From NCBI GenBank assembly GCA_963676355.1, contig OY781093.1, positions 744,001 to 808,000 on the forward strand: DNA of 64,000 nucleotides. The letters run 5' to 3'. The position numbers were made by a program, and so were the translations under genes. Below are positions 18,344-27,184 of this stretch, piece by piece. The stretch is from JAGLOK01 sp963676355. GTDB lineage: Bacteria > Bacillota > Clostridia > Christensenellales > UMGS416. How positions within the stretch are numbered: the first letter of the stretch is position 1; every line of letters starts with the position of its first letter. The notes under the pieces are model-generated. The model was not told the origin of the DNA and ran no database searches. It saw nothing but the letters and a program-made list of their open reading frames with translations.

Positions 18344-20395
18344 TTAGTCTTTGGCGATAGCTAAAAAAGCTTCAACAATTTCAGGATCGAACTGGCTGCC
18401 TGAATTTCTTTTAATCTCTTCCAGAGCTTCTTCTTTTGAAATACTTTTGCTGTAGGGTCTATCGTTTGTCATAGCATCATAGGCATCAACAACAGAGATT
18501 ATTCGAGCCTGCAATGGTATTTCGTCGCCTTTTAAGCTTCGAGGATATCCTTTGCCATCCCATCTTTCATGGTGGCTTAAGATGAAGTCTGCAATAGGTG
18601 AAAGCTCGGGTGAGGAAATGGATATTCTATAACCTATTTCGGGATGCCTTTTCATTTGTGCCCACTCGGTGTCGGTGAGTTTGTCCGGCTTTTTAAGGAC
18701 ATTGTCATCCACTCCGATTTTACCAATATCGTGAAGCATTGCAAGAAGCTCAAGATCATCCAAATGGTTGATTGAAAGATTCATGTGTTTGCCGATTTTT
18801 CCTGCGTAGTGTGCAAGTCTTTCAGAATGTTCTTTGGTTTCATAACTTCTTTCATACATGGTGGCCTGTATGGATTTGATTATAGCGTTATGAACACTTT
18901 TGTTTTCTAGAAGTTTGCGGTTATACATATAGTTTTCCGCAATTTTTATTATTTTGCTGATAGAAGTTTTGCTTTCATTTTTTGTGGCGTATCCAAGAGA
19001 CAGACTAAAATAATAACCTTGTTCGGAAGAGCCTACATTTTTCTTTTTACATTTTTCCTGTATTTCATATACTTTTTTTGCGGTTTCTTCGCTGTCGGTA
19101 TTGGGCAGAATGATGATAAATTCATCGCCGCCTGTGCGAGCGGCTAAGTTGCCTTGTTCGCAACAATTTTTAATTATCTCAGCAACTTCAATGATAAGTT
19201 TATCGCCATTTTCGTGTCCTAAAGTATCATTTATGAGCTTTAAACCGTTTATGTCTCCTGCAATAACGGATATTGGGTAATTTTCTTCCGTGTCAATTGA
19301 AGCTATTTGGTCTTCAAACCATCTTCTGTTGTGTAGACCTGTAAGAACATCATACTGATTAAGATAGTGTATTTTTTCTTCTTTGTTCTTGCGTTCAGTG
19401 ATATCGATTATAATACCTTCTAGGGCTTTAACATTTCCTTTGTTGTCGTATACACATTTGCCCTGCTCATAAACCCATTTCTTACTGCCATCTGCGGTGA
19501 TAATCTGATACTCGCCCCGATATATACCATTGGTTTCAACTACATTTAGCCAGTCCTTCCACACTATGGAGCGATATTCTTTTGATATTATTTCGTTATA
19601 GGTTATCCTTTTGTTGTTAAGCAGGCTTTGACTGGAATATCCGGTTAAATCAAAGCAACCTTCAGAGATGTATTCCATCGTCCAGTTTTTATCATACTTG
19701 CAGCGGTAAACCATACCTCGTATATTGGAAAGTAGGACAGCTTTGCTTTCTTCGCTTTGCTTCAACTTTTTTTGCGACTTTTCAAGCGCAACATTTTGTC
19801 TTGAAAGAGCTGTATATACAATGTGGATAAGAGACATGAGGCCGATTCCCCCGAGCTGAGCTGTAAAAGCATTTATAAGCCAGCTGTCTTTATATATTGC
19901 CAGGGGATATCCATCCAATGCATCTAAAAATAAAAGTGTAGTTATTATTGCAAAAACAAGAACATTTGAAATGAGAAAGCCAACAAGCTTTTTGCTGTCT
20001 AAAATAATTCCCCCAAGAAACATAATAGCAATAACGGAAATCATTCCTGCGCCGTTATTTCCTGTGGAAATTAATACTACAATGCTGAACGAATATAAAA
20101 ACAGCACCACAAAAAGCTGCCTGACCGGTATACTAAGCTTTTTGTTTAGGACAATGGCAAGCATTATGATACCAGTGGAGATTTCAATGATGCCCAGCAA
20201 TGGTTGTCCTGTTCTGAAATACATGTAAGCACCGAAAAACAAAAGTGGCAACACAATACTAGCAACAAAAAAGCAAAGGCCTATAAAAAGCGACTGTTTT
20301 AAAGAATCTGATAGTGAAACGGCGCTCTTTCTGGTTTTCTCGTCGATAAAATATTTTCCAAGCATATTTATTTTTTTTGAAAATAGTGATTTCAT
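18344..20395 (-). CDS. PAS-GGDEF-HD-GYP membrane protein (c-di-GMP metabolism)
   Basis: The 683-residue protein has about six membrane helices (residues 34-196), a short coiled coil, a PAS domain (about 220-335, ending DITERK), a GGDEF domain with intact GGDEF at 422-426, and an HD-GYP domain with HDIGK at 555-559 and HHERWDGKGYP at 608-618. Both catalytic signatures for making and breaking c-di-GMP are kept; the product-inhibition RxxD site before GGDEF is not seen. The gene is divergent from an operon whose synthase has a PilZ-like domain, so it may set c-di-GMP locally for that machinery. Whether synthesis or degradation dominates cannot be told. Confidence 0.93.
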   Translation of the reverse strand: MKSLFSKKINMLGKYFIDEKTRKSAVSLSDSLKQSLFIGLCFFVASIVLPLLFFGAYMYFRTGQPLLGIIEISTGIIMLAIVLNKKLSIPVRQLFVVLFLYSFSIVVLISTGNNGAGMISVIAIMFLGGIILDSKKLVGFLISNVLVFAIITTLLFLDALDGYPLAIYKDSWLINAFTAQLGGIGLMSLIHIVYTALSRQNVALEKSQKKLKQSEESKAVLLSNIRGMVYRCKYDKNWTMEYISEGCFDLTGYSSQSLLNNKRITYNEIISKEYRSIVWKDWLNVVETNGIYRGEYQIITADGSKKWVYEQGKCVYDNKGNVKALEGIIIDITERKNKEEKIHYLNQYDVLTGLHNRRWFEDQIASIDTEENYPISVIAGDINGLKLINDTLGHENGDKLIIEVAEIIKNCCEQGNLAARTGGDEFIIILPNTDSEETAKKVYEIQEKCKKKNVGSSEQGYYFSLSLGYATKNESKTSISKIIKIAENYMYNRKLLENKSVHNAIIKSIQATMYERSYETKEHSERLAHYAGKIGKHMNLSINHLDDLELLAMLHDIGKIGVDDNVLKKPDKLTDTEWAQMKRHPEIGYRISISSPELSPIADFILSHHERWDGKGYPRSLKGDEIPLQARIISVVDAYDAMTNDRPYSKSISKEEALEEIKRNSGSQFDPEIVEAFLAIAKD

Positions 20396-20942
20396 TTTAT
20401 ATCTTTGAGTTATGTTGTCGGATACGGCTGAGGATGTAGTCGGGTCTGAAAATAATTGTCAAGCTTCTTTGAATTTATCTATATTTAATTTTACTAATAA
20501 AAATTGTCAATTACAACTAAACATAGGTCTTATAACTTAAATCGTAATTATTTAGCGAATTTTTAGTAAAAAAATATAAAATTGTTATTTATGTAGTTAA
20601 AATAGTGATAATATTACTCCTATTTTAATTAGTGAATTATAAATATAATAGATTAAAAGACATGCAGAACCTATGAAATAAGTATGCTCATGGGTTTATA
20701 AGAAAATGTACAAATAGCTTATTCTTTATGATATAATATATCAATATATAGTAATATAAGATAAATATATTCTTTTAAGTATATAAAAGAAATCTGAATT
20801 ACTATTTCAGTTTGAAAACTTCTTAAATAAAATATGAAGCATATAAACGTAAAATACAAATTTGAATTAGTGTAAATGGAGTGAGAATTTGTTTTTAATA
20901 GATAGAGAAGATTAATAAATAATTTTAAAAGGTGCATACAAA
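20396..20942. other. Divergent intergenic region of the polysaccharide locus
   Basis: This 547-bp, very AT-rich region separates the c-di-GMP gene from the polysaccharide operon. It must hold the promoters of both. No riboswitch-like structure (including the c-di-GMP classes) was recognised. A 96-codon frame on the minus strand inside it is compositionally AT-driven and is not called. Confidence 0.6.
20709..20737 (+). promoter_or_regulatory. Putative extended -10 promoter of the polysaccharide operon
   Basis: TGATATAAT (TATAAT at 20732-20737, TG at 20729-20730) is an extended -10; the -35 at 20709-20714 (TACAAA) is weak. This would leave a leader of about 200 bases before the first gene. Confidence 0.4.
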
Positions 20943-23393
20943 ATGAATGCGGAGGAAAAAAAAGTAGCACACAATATAGCCGTGCTAAGTCATAAACATT
21001 ATCGTACAAACAGAGGACTTTGGGTTTTGGTGTTTTTGCTTTTAGCAGTTATACTGGGATTTATTAGTTGGCAACTTTTTCGGGTGGATTCGGAAATTGA
21101 GGCTGTTCAGGCAGGAACTGTCGATTACTCTGCGATTAATGAAACTCAAGAAGCAATTAGCATTTTAAAAACTTCTCCAGATAAAGCAAATGTGATAAAG
21201 CAAGATATTGCTCCAAATAAAAAGGTTGCGCTGACTTTTGACGGCTTAGTGGATACTGTCACAATGAAGCGCATATTAACTTTGCTTGAAAAATATGATA
21301 TGACTGGTACGTTTTTCATCTCAGGATTGCAGGCAGCTGAAAATCCAGAGGCAGTAGTTGACATTGCCAAAGCCGATCATGAAATCGGAAGTTACACACT
21401 ATATGCTAAAAAGCACATGGAAAATCTTTCGCAGGAGGAGCTTGCGAATGATTTTTGTTCTTCAAGCAAGATACTTAAGGTAATAACGGATGATAAGCCT
21501 GATAAACTAAAGTGCAATGTCACAGAATATACTGATGAAGTGCTTGAAGTTGCTTCGGCAAGTGGTTATACCAACGTGGTAGATAGCACGGTTTATTTGA
21601 ACTATGCGAGCTTTAATTCGTTTGAAGCTACCAAAAACTATGTGGATAAACTCAACTATAGAAGCATTGTTTCAATTAAATTAAGTGAAGAATTGGATGC
21701 TTCAGAGTTTGAACCTAAAGAGGTGGTAGAAACTCCTGCTATTGATAAGCAGCCGGAGCTGGATGTAGAAGACAATTCATCCATTAAAGACCTTTCAGAA
21801 CAAGAACGTCTCTTAAAGGTTATTGAATGGCTTTTGATTTCAATCAAGCACTCAAACTTTTCAGAGGGAACAGAGCAGCTTTGCATCATGAATAGTGGGA
21901 GACTTGCAGAACCTATATCTAACTTGCAAACATCAATGGCTGCTGTTGGATATACATTTTACGGTATTAACAGGATTGATGAACTGATAGAAATATTGGA
22001 TTATTTGGATGCTGTGAAAGGCTCCGGTACATTTTTTGTTACAACTGATGATATAGTAAGCCATCCCGAGCAGATAAAAATGATTATAGACAGAGGGCAG
22101 CACCTAGGGATTGCAGCATTTTCACACGAAGATATCAATGTCTATTCTGCTTGCTTTGACATGCTTAACGCAAAAACTCTTTTAGAAGAACAATTTAATT
22201 ATAAAGATATAAAGTTAGTTTTGCAGCCATGGGGAGAAATATCAGACGCAGTAAAAGAGGCGACTTCTGCAATCGGCTGTGAATTGGTGTCATATGATTT
22301 TTCCGTAGCGAAAAATGACAATAAAAAATCCTACAATGCGCAGCAACTAATGGATAGTATTTTCGGGGAAAAAGATTTTGGAATTAAAAGAGGGCAGATT
22401 GTATTTTTCAGAATGGATTATTTTGAAAGACCAAATATTATCGGTGAATTTATTCAGCTTTTGAGCCAAACACGAAATCCATATCCAATACTTGATGTTT
22501 TTAGAATAATAAACAGTACCGGACAGACATACACTTATCCTTTGGCCGAAGAAAATATATTAAGTGAAGTGAAAGATAGAATCCATCCTGGTCAGTTAAC
22601 AGATGATGTATACAATGTTGCAAAAAATTATTACATCGGCAACTATTATATAAACTCAAAATATCAATTACCTGGCTTTACGAGCAGTCAAGTTAGAAAA
22701 CTTGATCGAAAAGGAATTATCGAAAATGATGAAAATGCTGTTTTTCTCACATTTGATGACTGGGGAACTGATATCAGTGTTACAAAGATTTTAGAAGTGC
22801 TGGCAAAGCATGATGTCAAAGCGACATTTTTTGTTCGCACGAATTATGTTGTGGATAACCCAAATCTTTTGCGCGCAATAGGGATGCAAGGACACTCTAT
22901 TGGAAGCCATACAAATAACCATCTGCCTCTCTCGGCTGTTATGGAAAGCAATACGTCGCGTTTTGAAAGCATTACAACAGAGCAGGTGGCAGAGCTTCAA
23001 AAAGATGTTATAGATTCGTACAATGTGCTTCAAAGTATAGTAGGCGACATGGTGTTGGAAAACGGAAAACCAGTTCTTTCACGACTATTTAGGCCGCCCA
23101 CTCTTGCTGTAAGCAAAGTTGGAATGGAAACGGTTTATGACTGTGGGTTTAGTTATATTGTAAATGGAGACTATACTACCCATGATTATGAATCAGAAAG
23201 TGCAGAAGAATTATATAAACAAATGGTTAAAAATATTGACAGTGGAAGCGTAGTTATTATGCATATGTCTGCAAATTGCCTATATACAGCTGAAGCTGTA
23301 GACATGTTTTTGACTGAAAATGAACAAAAGCCAAAATCAAAGCAATTTACTTTTGCGAGATTGACGGATTATTTAACAGAAGATATAGATTAG
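20943..23393 (+). CDS. Membrane-anchored polysaccharide deacetylase with three NodB-like domains
   Basis: The 816-residue protein has an N-terminal membrane anchor (about 26-47). The C-terminal domain (about 595-810) is a complete NodB fold: TFDD at 603-606, HTNNH metal-ligand motif at 656-660, FRPPT at 716-720 and IMHMS near 772. Two earlier segments are NodB-like but degenerate: about 92-250 (TFDG at 98-101 lacking the metal Asp, TGTFFISG, no HxxxH) and about 350-525 (GSGTFFVTT, no TFDD). Known relatives remove N-acetyl groups from GlcNAc polymers. Predicted active site lies outside the cell. First gene of a four-gene operon; AAGGTG precedes the ATG. Confidence 0.88.
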   Translation: MNAEEKKVAHNIAVLSHKHYRTNRGLWVLVFLLLAVILGFISWQLFRVDSEIEAVQAGTVDYSAINETQEAISILKTSPDKANVIKQDIAPNKKVALTFDGLVDTVTMKRILTLLEKYDMTGTFFISGLQAAENPEAVVDIAKADHEIGSYTLYAKKHMENLSQEELANDFCSSSKILKVITDDKPDKLKCNVTEYTDEVLEVASASGYTNVVDSTVYLNYASFNSFEATKNYVDKLNYRSIVSIKLSEELDASEFEPKEVVETPAIDKQPELDVEDNSSIKDLSEQERLLKVIEWLLISIKHSNFSEGTEQLCIMNSGRLAEPISNLQTSMAAVGYTFYGINRIDELIEILDYLDAVKGSGTFFVTTDDIVSHPEQIKMIIDRGQHLGIAAFSHEDINVYSACFDMLNAKTLLEEQFNYKDIKLVLQPWGEISDAVKEATSAIGCELVSYDFSVAKNDNKKSYNAQQLMDSIFGEKDFGIKRGQIVFFRMDYFERPNIIGEFIQLLSQTRNPYPILDVFRIINSTGQTYTYPLAEENILSEVKDRIHPGQLTDDVYNVAKNYYIGNYYINSKYQLPGFTSSQVRKLDRKGIIENDENAVFLTFDDWGTDISVTKILEVLAKHDVKATFFVRTNYVVDNPNLLRAIGMQGHSIGSHTNNHLPLSAVMESNTSRFESITTEQVAELQKDVIDSYNVLQSIVGDMVLENGKPVLSRLFRPPTLAVSKVGMETVYDCGFSYIVNGDYTTHDYESESAEELYKQMVKNIDSGSVVIMHMSANCLYTAEAVDMFLTENEQKPKSKQFTFARLTDYLTEDID

Positions 23394-23435
23394 AAAAAAC
23401 TATTGTGATGCAATGCTGAAAGTAAGGGGGATTTT

Positions 23436-25280
23436 TTGAATAAAAAGCCATTGAATGAATCAGAAGAAATTGAAGATATATTATTACAAAAATGCTCAGA
23501 TAGGAGACTGCTATCCAATGTTCCTGATAGAACAAAACAGAGGACGAACAAGGATAGAAGAAATGAGGCTGCCAAGAAAAAAGAGCGCAAGAAAAAGCAT
23601 GTGCTAAATTCTACTTTGCCGGAGCATGAAGGAATACGCTATGTGATGGAATGCGAAGTATCTGTAATTTGTAGCGGCAAAAAAATGAAAAGAAAATTCA
23701 CTGCTAAAAGTGTGAATATATCAACATCGGGCATATTGCTAAAAGTTGATTCAGAACACAAAAGCTTTATGGAGCAGGCAAAAAAAATAAAACTAAAATT
23801 TAAAATACTGCCCGGAACAATGCCTGAAGGCTATGAAATGAAAGTCATAAACTATGCGTCTGTTCAAAGAGTAATGGATGAAGATGACGGCACATGTAGT
23901 GTAGGTCTTGCATTTGATAAACCTTTGCCTGAATACGCATACAAAAGGGTAGGTAGGAGCTTGCGGAGAATTGCAACATTTTCGCTTGTAATTCTGACGT
24001 TGGCAGTTGTATTTATGCGTGCAGGAAGCATAATTTATTTTAAATTTAACACGTTTATTTATATTTACAGCATAATTACTGCGACTTATCTTTTGAGTAG
24101 GTATTTCTTTGCTTCGCTTTATAAGCCTGTTCCTGTAAATGAAGATTTCACGCCGGGAGTATCTATAATAATCCCTTGTTTTAATGAGGAGGAGTGGATT
24201 GATCGCACAATTTTAGGGTGCATTAATCAAGATTATCCGCCTGATAAGCTGGAAGTTATCGTTGTGGATGACTGTTCCAATGACAATTCGGTTGAAAAAG
24301 CTAAGGAGTTTATAGCACAGTTATGCCGCGACAACGGAAGGCATGATGTGGAAAATAGGCTACGGTTAGTTGTGCAAGAAGAAAACCAAGGAAAGCGTGA
24401 AGCACTGGCTGTGGGAACTGAACTTGCAAAGCACGAGCTTATTGTGTTTGTGGACTCGGACAGCTTTCTTGACCCACACGCCGTTATGAACCTAGTGCAA
24501 CCATTTCAAGATCCAAAGACCGGCGGAGTTACCGGAAGAACGGACGTGGCTAACACTTATACAAATGCACTGACTAAAATGCAGTCGGTTAGGTATTATA
24601 TAGCTTTTCGTATATTAAAAGCAGCAGAAGCATACTTTGACGCAGTAACCTGTCTTTCAGGGCCTATTTCCTGCTATCGCAAAGAGCTTGTGGAAGAAAA
24701 CATGGAAAGATGGCTTAATCAAGGATTCTTGGGAAGGGCTGCAACGTTTGGTGATGATCGTTCTATGACAAACTTCATATTGCGAGAGCACAGGACATTT
24801 TATCAGGACACTGCCATTTGCCACACTATTGCGCCAAAAAATCATAAGGTGTTTTTAAAGCAACAGATGCGATGGAAACGCTCTTGGTTGAGGGAATCGT
24901 TTATCGCAGCGTCGTTTATATGGAAAAAAGAGCCTCTTATGGCGCTATCTTTTTATATGGGATTTATAATCCCTTTGGCTGCTCCTGTTATAGTGATACA
25001 TAATCTAATATATGTTCCTATTGTATATGGGGTTTTTCCGCTTACATTTGTGCTGGGGTTATTTATAATGGCTATGCTTATGAGTGTAACTCAAATGCTT
25101 TTGCGGCGAAGTCGAACGTGGATTTACGGACTTTGGTTCTGCCTTTATTATGTGCTTGTTTTGATGTGGCAGATGCCTATAGCTTGGTTTACTTTTGGCA
25201 AAACAACTTGGGGAACTAGAATGACGCAGGCTGATATAGATGCCGATAGAAGTATAATAAGGTCAGGTATCAAAGAATGA
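23436..25280 (+). CDS. Hyaluronan synthase/NodC-like GT2 with N-terminal PilZ-like domain
   Basis: This 614-residue protein has a very basic N-terminus (20-55), a PilZ-like domain (about 65-162) with NISTSG at 94-99, two membrane helices (about 180-225), a GT2 catalytic domain and four to five C-terminal helices. Processive-synthase motifs are DSD 340-342, CLSGPISCYR 406-415, GDDR 439-442, QQMRW 476-480 and WGTR 592-595, the pattern of class I hyaluronan synthases and chitin-oligomer synthases. The PilZ Arg motif is incomplete (one Arg in IRYVME). Translation starts at TTG after AAGGGGG. It probably polymerises and extrudes a GlcNAc-containing beta-glycan; c-di-GMP control is inferred. Confidence 0.88.
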   Translation: MNKKPLNESEEIEDILLQKCSDRRLLSNVPDRTKQRTNKDRRNEAAKKKERKKKHVLNSTLPEHEGIRYVMECEVSVICSGKKMKRKFTAKSVNISTSGILLKVDSEHKSFMEQAKKIKLKFKILPGTMPEGYEMKVINYASVQRVMDEDDGTCSVGLAFDKPLPEYAYKRVGRSLRRIATFSLVILTLAVVFMRAGSIIYFKFNTFIYIYSIITATYLLSRYFFASLYKPVPVNEDFTPGVSIIIPCFNEEEWIDRTILGCINQDYPPDKLEVIVVDDCSNDNSVEKAKEFIAQLCRDNGRHDVENRLRLVVQEENQGKREALAVGTELAKHELIVFVDSDSFLDPHAVMNLVQPFQDPKTGGVTGRTDVANTYTNALTKMQSVRYYIAFRILKAAEAYFDAVTCLSGPISCYRKELVEENMERWLNQGFLGRAATFGDDRSMTNFILREHRTFYQDTAICHTIAPKNHKVFLKQQMRWKRSWLRESFIAASFIWKKEPLMALSFYMGFIIPLAAPVIVIHNLIYVPIVYGVFPLTFVLGLFIMAMLMSVTQMLLRRSRTWIYGLWFCLYYVLVLMWQMPIAWFTFGKTTWGTRMTQADIDADRSIIRSGIKE

Positions 25281-27139
25281 AAAAGACAAAGGAAAACAGC
25301 AAAAAAGACAGGATAAAAGTTCTCCGCAGCATTTTTCAGGTTTTAATATTGTTGGCTATTGCATATTTTGTGGTTGTTGCTTTTTTGGGCGGAGAATCAT
25401 ATAGAGCATATGGCAAAAACGATGAAGTGGCATATGGAGAAGGCGGCTTTGTGGCAGTTTCTTATTTCGGCGTGGATTATGTTGGCAGTGAAACAAGAAT
25501 AAGCACAGAGAAGCTTAAAGAGCACCTAAACGTTCTAAAAGATTCTGGATTTGTTACGATTACACAGCAGGATATATTAGACTATTATAATTCAGGCAAA
25601 AAGCTTCCTGAAAAAGCGCTGTTTTTATTTTTTGAAGATGGTAGAAGAGATACGGCAGTTAATGCACAAAAAATATTGGAGCAATGCAATTATAAAGCCA
25701 GCATCCTGTCATATGCTAATAACTTAAGTGATAGGAGTCATCAGTTTCTTACTGCAGAAAACCTGTTAGAGCTTGAAAGAAATTCATATTGGGAGCTAGG
25801 CACAAATGGCTACAGACTCTCATACATAAATGTGTTTGACCGCCACGAAAATTATCTTGGCGAAATGACGCCAGTTGATTTTACTAAAGTATCGCGTTAT
25901 GTAAGACGGGAATATAATCACTATCTTATGGACTTTATCCGAGATGAAAATGATATTCCAATGGAAAGCTATAATCAGATGCAGGAGAGAATCGCCGGTG
26001 ATTATTATAGCATGGAAAAAATTTATGAAGAAAGAGTCGGCAGGCTTCCAAAATTGTATACACTGATGCATTCAAATACCGGTCAATTTGGTACAAATGA
26101 AAAGGTAAGTAAGGAAAATGCAATTTATATCCAAAAGATGTTTGAAATGAATTTTAACCGTGAGATGTACTCATATAACGATCTTGAGAGCGACATGTTG
26201 GATTTAACGCGTATGCAGCCACAGCCGTATTGGTCAAAGAACCATCTGCTGATGAGGATTTGGGGAGATACTAATAAAGAGCTTGCTTTTGTTGTAGGGG
26301 ACACAAAAAGAGCCTCAAAATGGGACTTGCTATTGGGTGCTGCGGAATTTGATAGCGACACCATTTATCTTACATCGCTTCCGGGAGATGAGGGAGTAAT
26401 CAGACTAAAAGACAGCAATTATACTACTGATTATACGATTACCACGCATATGAAGGGAAATAAACTGGGCTCACAATCGATAGATTTGGGAGTAACTGAA
26501 AACAGAGATCAATTCCTTGCTGTAGAAATAACAAACAATATTTTGTATATCTATGAAAAAGGAACGAATGAAGAAGGACAGTTATTATTTTCACTTAATC
26601 TTGACGAGCATGATGGCATAGAATACGATACATGGGAAGAAAATCGCCAAGAGGCTTTGGACGCTGAAATCCAAGCAAAGCTTGAGCAGACATATCAGGT
26701 GGATGAAAGCCTCAGGATAGCTGAGGAATTAAGAAAAGCGAAAAATGATCTGACAGAAGTAAACAATGAGCCATATATACCCGGAATGGATATAAAAAAT
26801 GCCGGAGATAGGCTTGTTTCAATTGTGCGGAGTGGAAACAAGATTACAGTTTCCATAGATGACAAAGTGGCAGTAGAGAATTTGGAGGTTAGCATCCCAT
26901 TGTCTGGCGAGATATGCTTGCGCTCAGGGTGGAATGAATATATGTTTAGCCAAAGGAATCTTGCTGATGATGTATATGACGGAGTGTTCCAATCTTTTGT
27001 TATTCATGAAAATTCAAATAAAGATGTTGAAGAAAGCAAAGTCTTGTTTGATAATAGACTTAGTGAATGGGATTTATATAAGGCAAAGGCGCAGCGTATA
27101 TGGAAAGCTATCGTGGGTTGGTTTTTAAAAAATGCGTAA
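25277..27139 (+). CDS. Membrane-anchored degenerate PgaB/NodB-like protein with beta-sandwich-like region
   Basis: The 620-residue protein starts with one membrane helix (about 16-38). Residues 55-230 follow the PgaB-type deacetylase layout (ISTEKLKEHLNVLKDSGF, then LPEKALFLFFEDGRRD), but the TFDDG motif is FFEDG and the HxxxH motif is absent, so enzymatic activity is doubtful. Residues about 370-590 look like a carbohydrate-binding beta-sandwich (TDYTITTHMKG, FLAVEITNNILYIYEK). It overlaps the synthase by 4 bases (ATGA). A structural or polymer-binding role in export is a reasonable inference; there is no direct evidence. Confidence 0.75.
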   Translation: MKKTKENSKKDRIKVLRSIFQVLILLAIAYFVVVAFLGGESYRAYGKNDEVAYGEGGFVAVSYFGVDYVGSETRISTEKLKEHLNVLKDSGFVTITQQDILDYYNSGKKLPEKALFLFFEDGRRDTAVNAQKILEQCNYKASILSYANNLSDRSHQFLTAENLLELERNSYWELGTNGYRLSYINVFDRHENYLGEMTPVDFTKVSRYVRREYNHYLMDFIRDENDIPMESYNQMQERIAGDYYSMEKIYEERVGRLPKLYTLMHSNTGQFGTNEKVSKENAIYIQKMFEMNFNREMYSYNDLESDMLDLTRMQPQPYWSKNHLLMRIWGDTNKELAFVVGDTKRASKWDLLLGAAEFDSDTIYLTSLPGDEGVIRLKDSNYTTDYTITTHMKGNKLGSQSIDLGVTENRDQFLAVEITNNILYIYEKGTNEEGQLLFSLNLDEHDGIEYDTWEENRQEALDAEIQAKLEQTYQVDESLRIAEELRKAKNDLTEVNNEPYIPGMDIKNAGDRLVSIVRSGNKITVSIDDKVAVENLEVSIPLSGEICLRSGWNEYMFSQRNLADDVYDGVFQSFVIHENSNKDVEESKVLFDNRLSEWDLYKAKAQRIWKAIVGWFLKNA

Positions 27140-27184
27140 TTTTGCTGGATATTAGTTTATGTTTAAAGCGATAAAGGGAGAGCA

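Noticed and set aside
20396..20942. c-di-GMP riboswitch upstream of the exopolysaccharide operon
   Set aside because: The conserved core sequences and paired elements of class I or II c-di-GMP aptamers were not found.
20719..21009. 96-codon minus-strand frame in the polysaccharide promoter region
   Set aside because: AT-driven Leu/Ile/Tyr/Phe composition, no ribosome site, and overlap with the start of a well supported gene.
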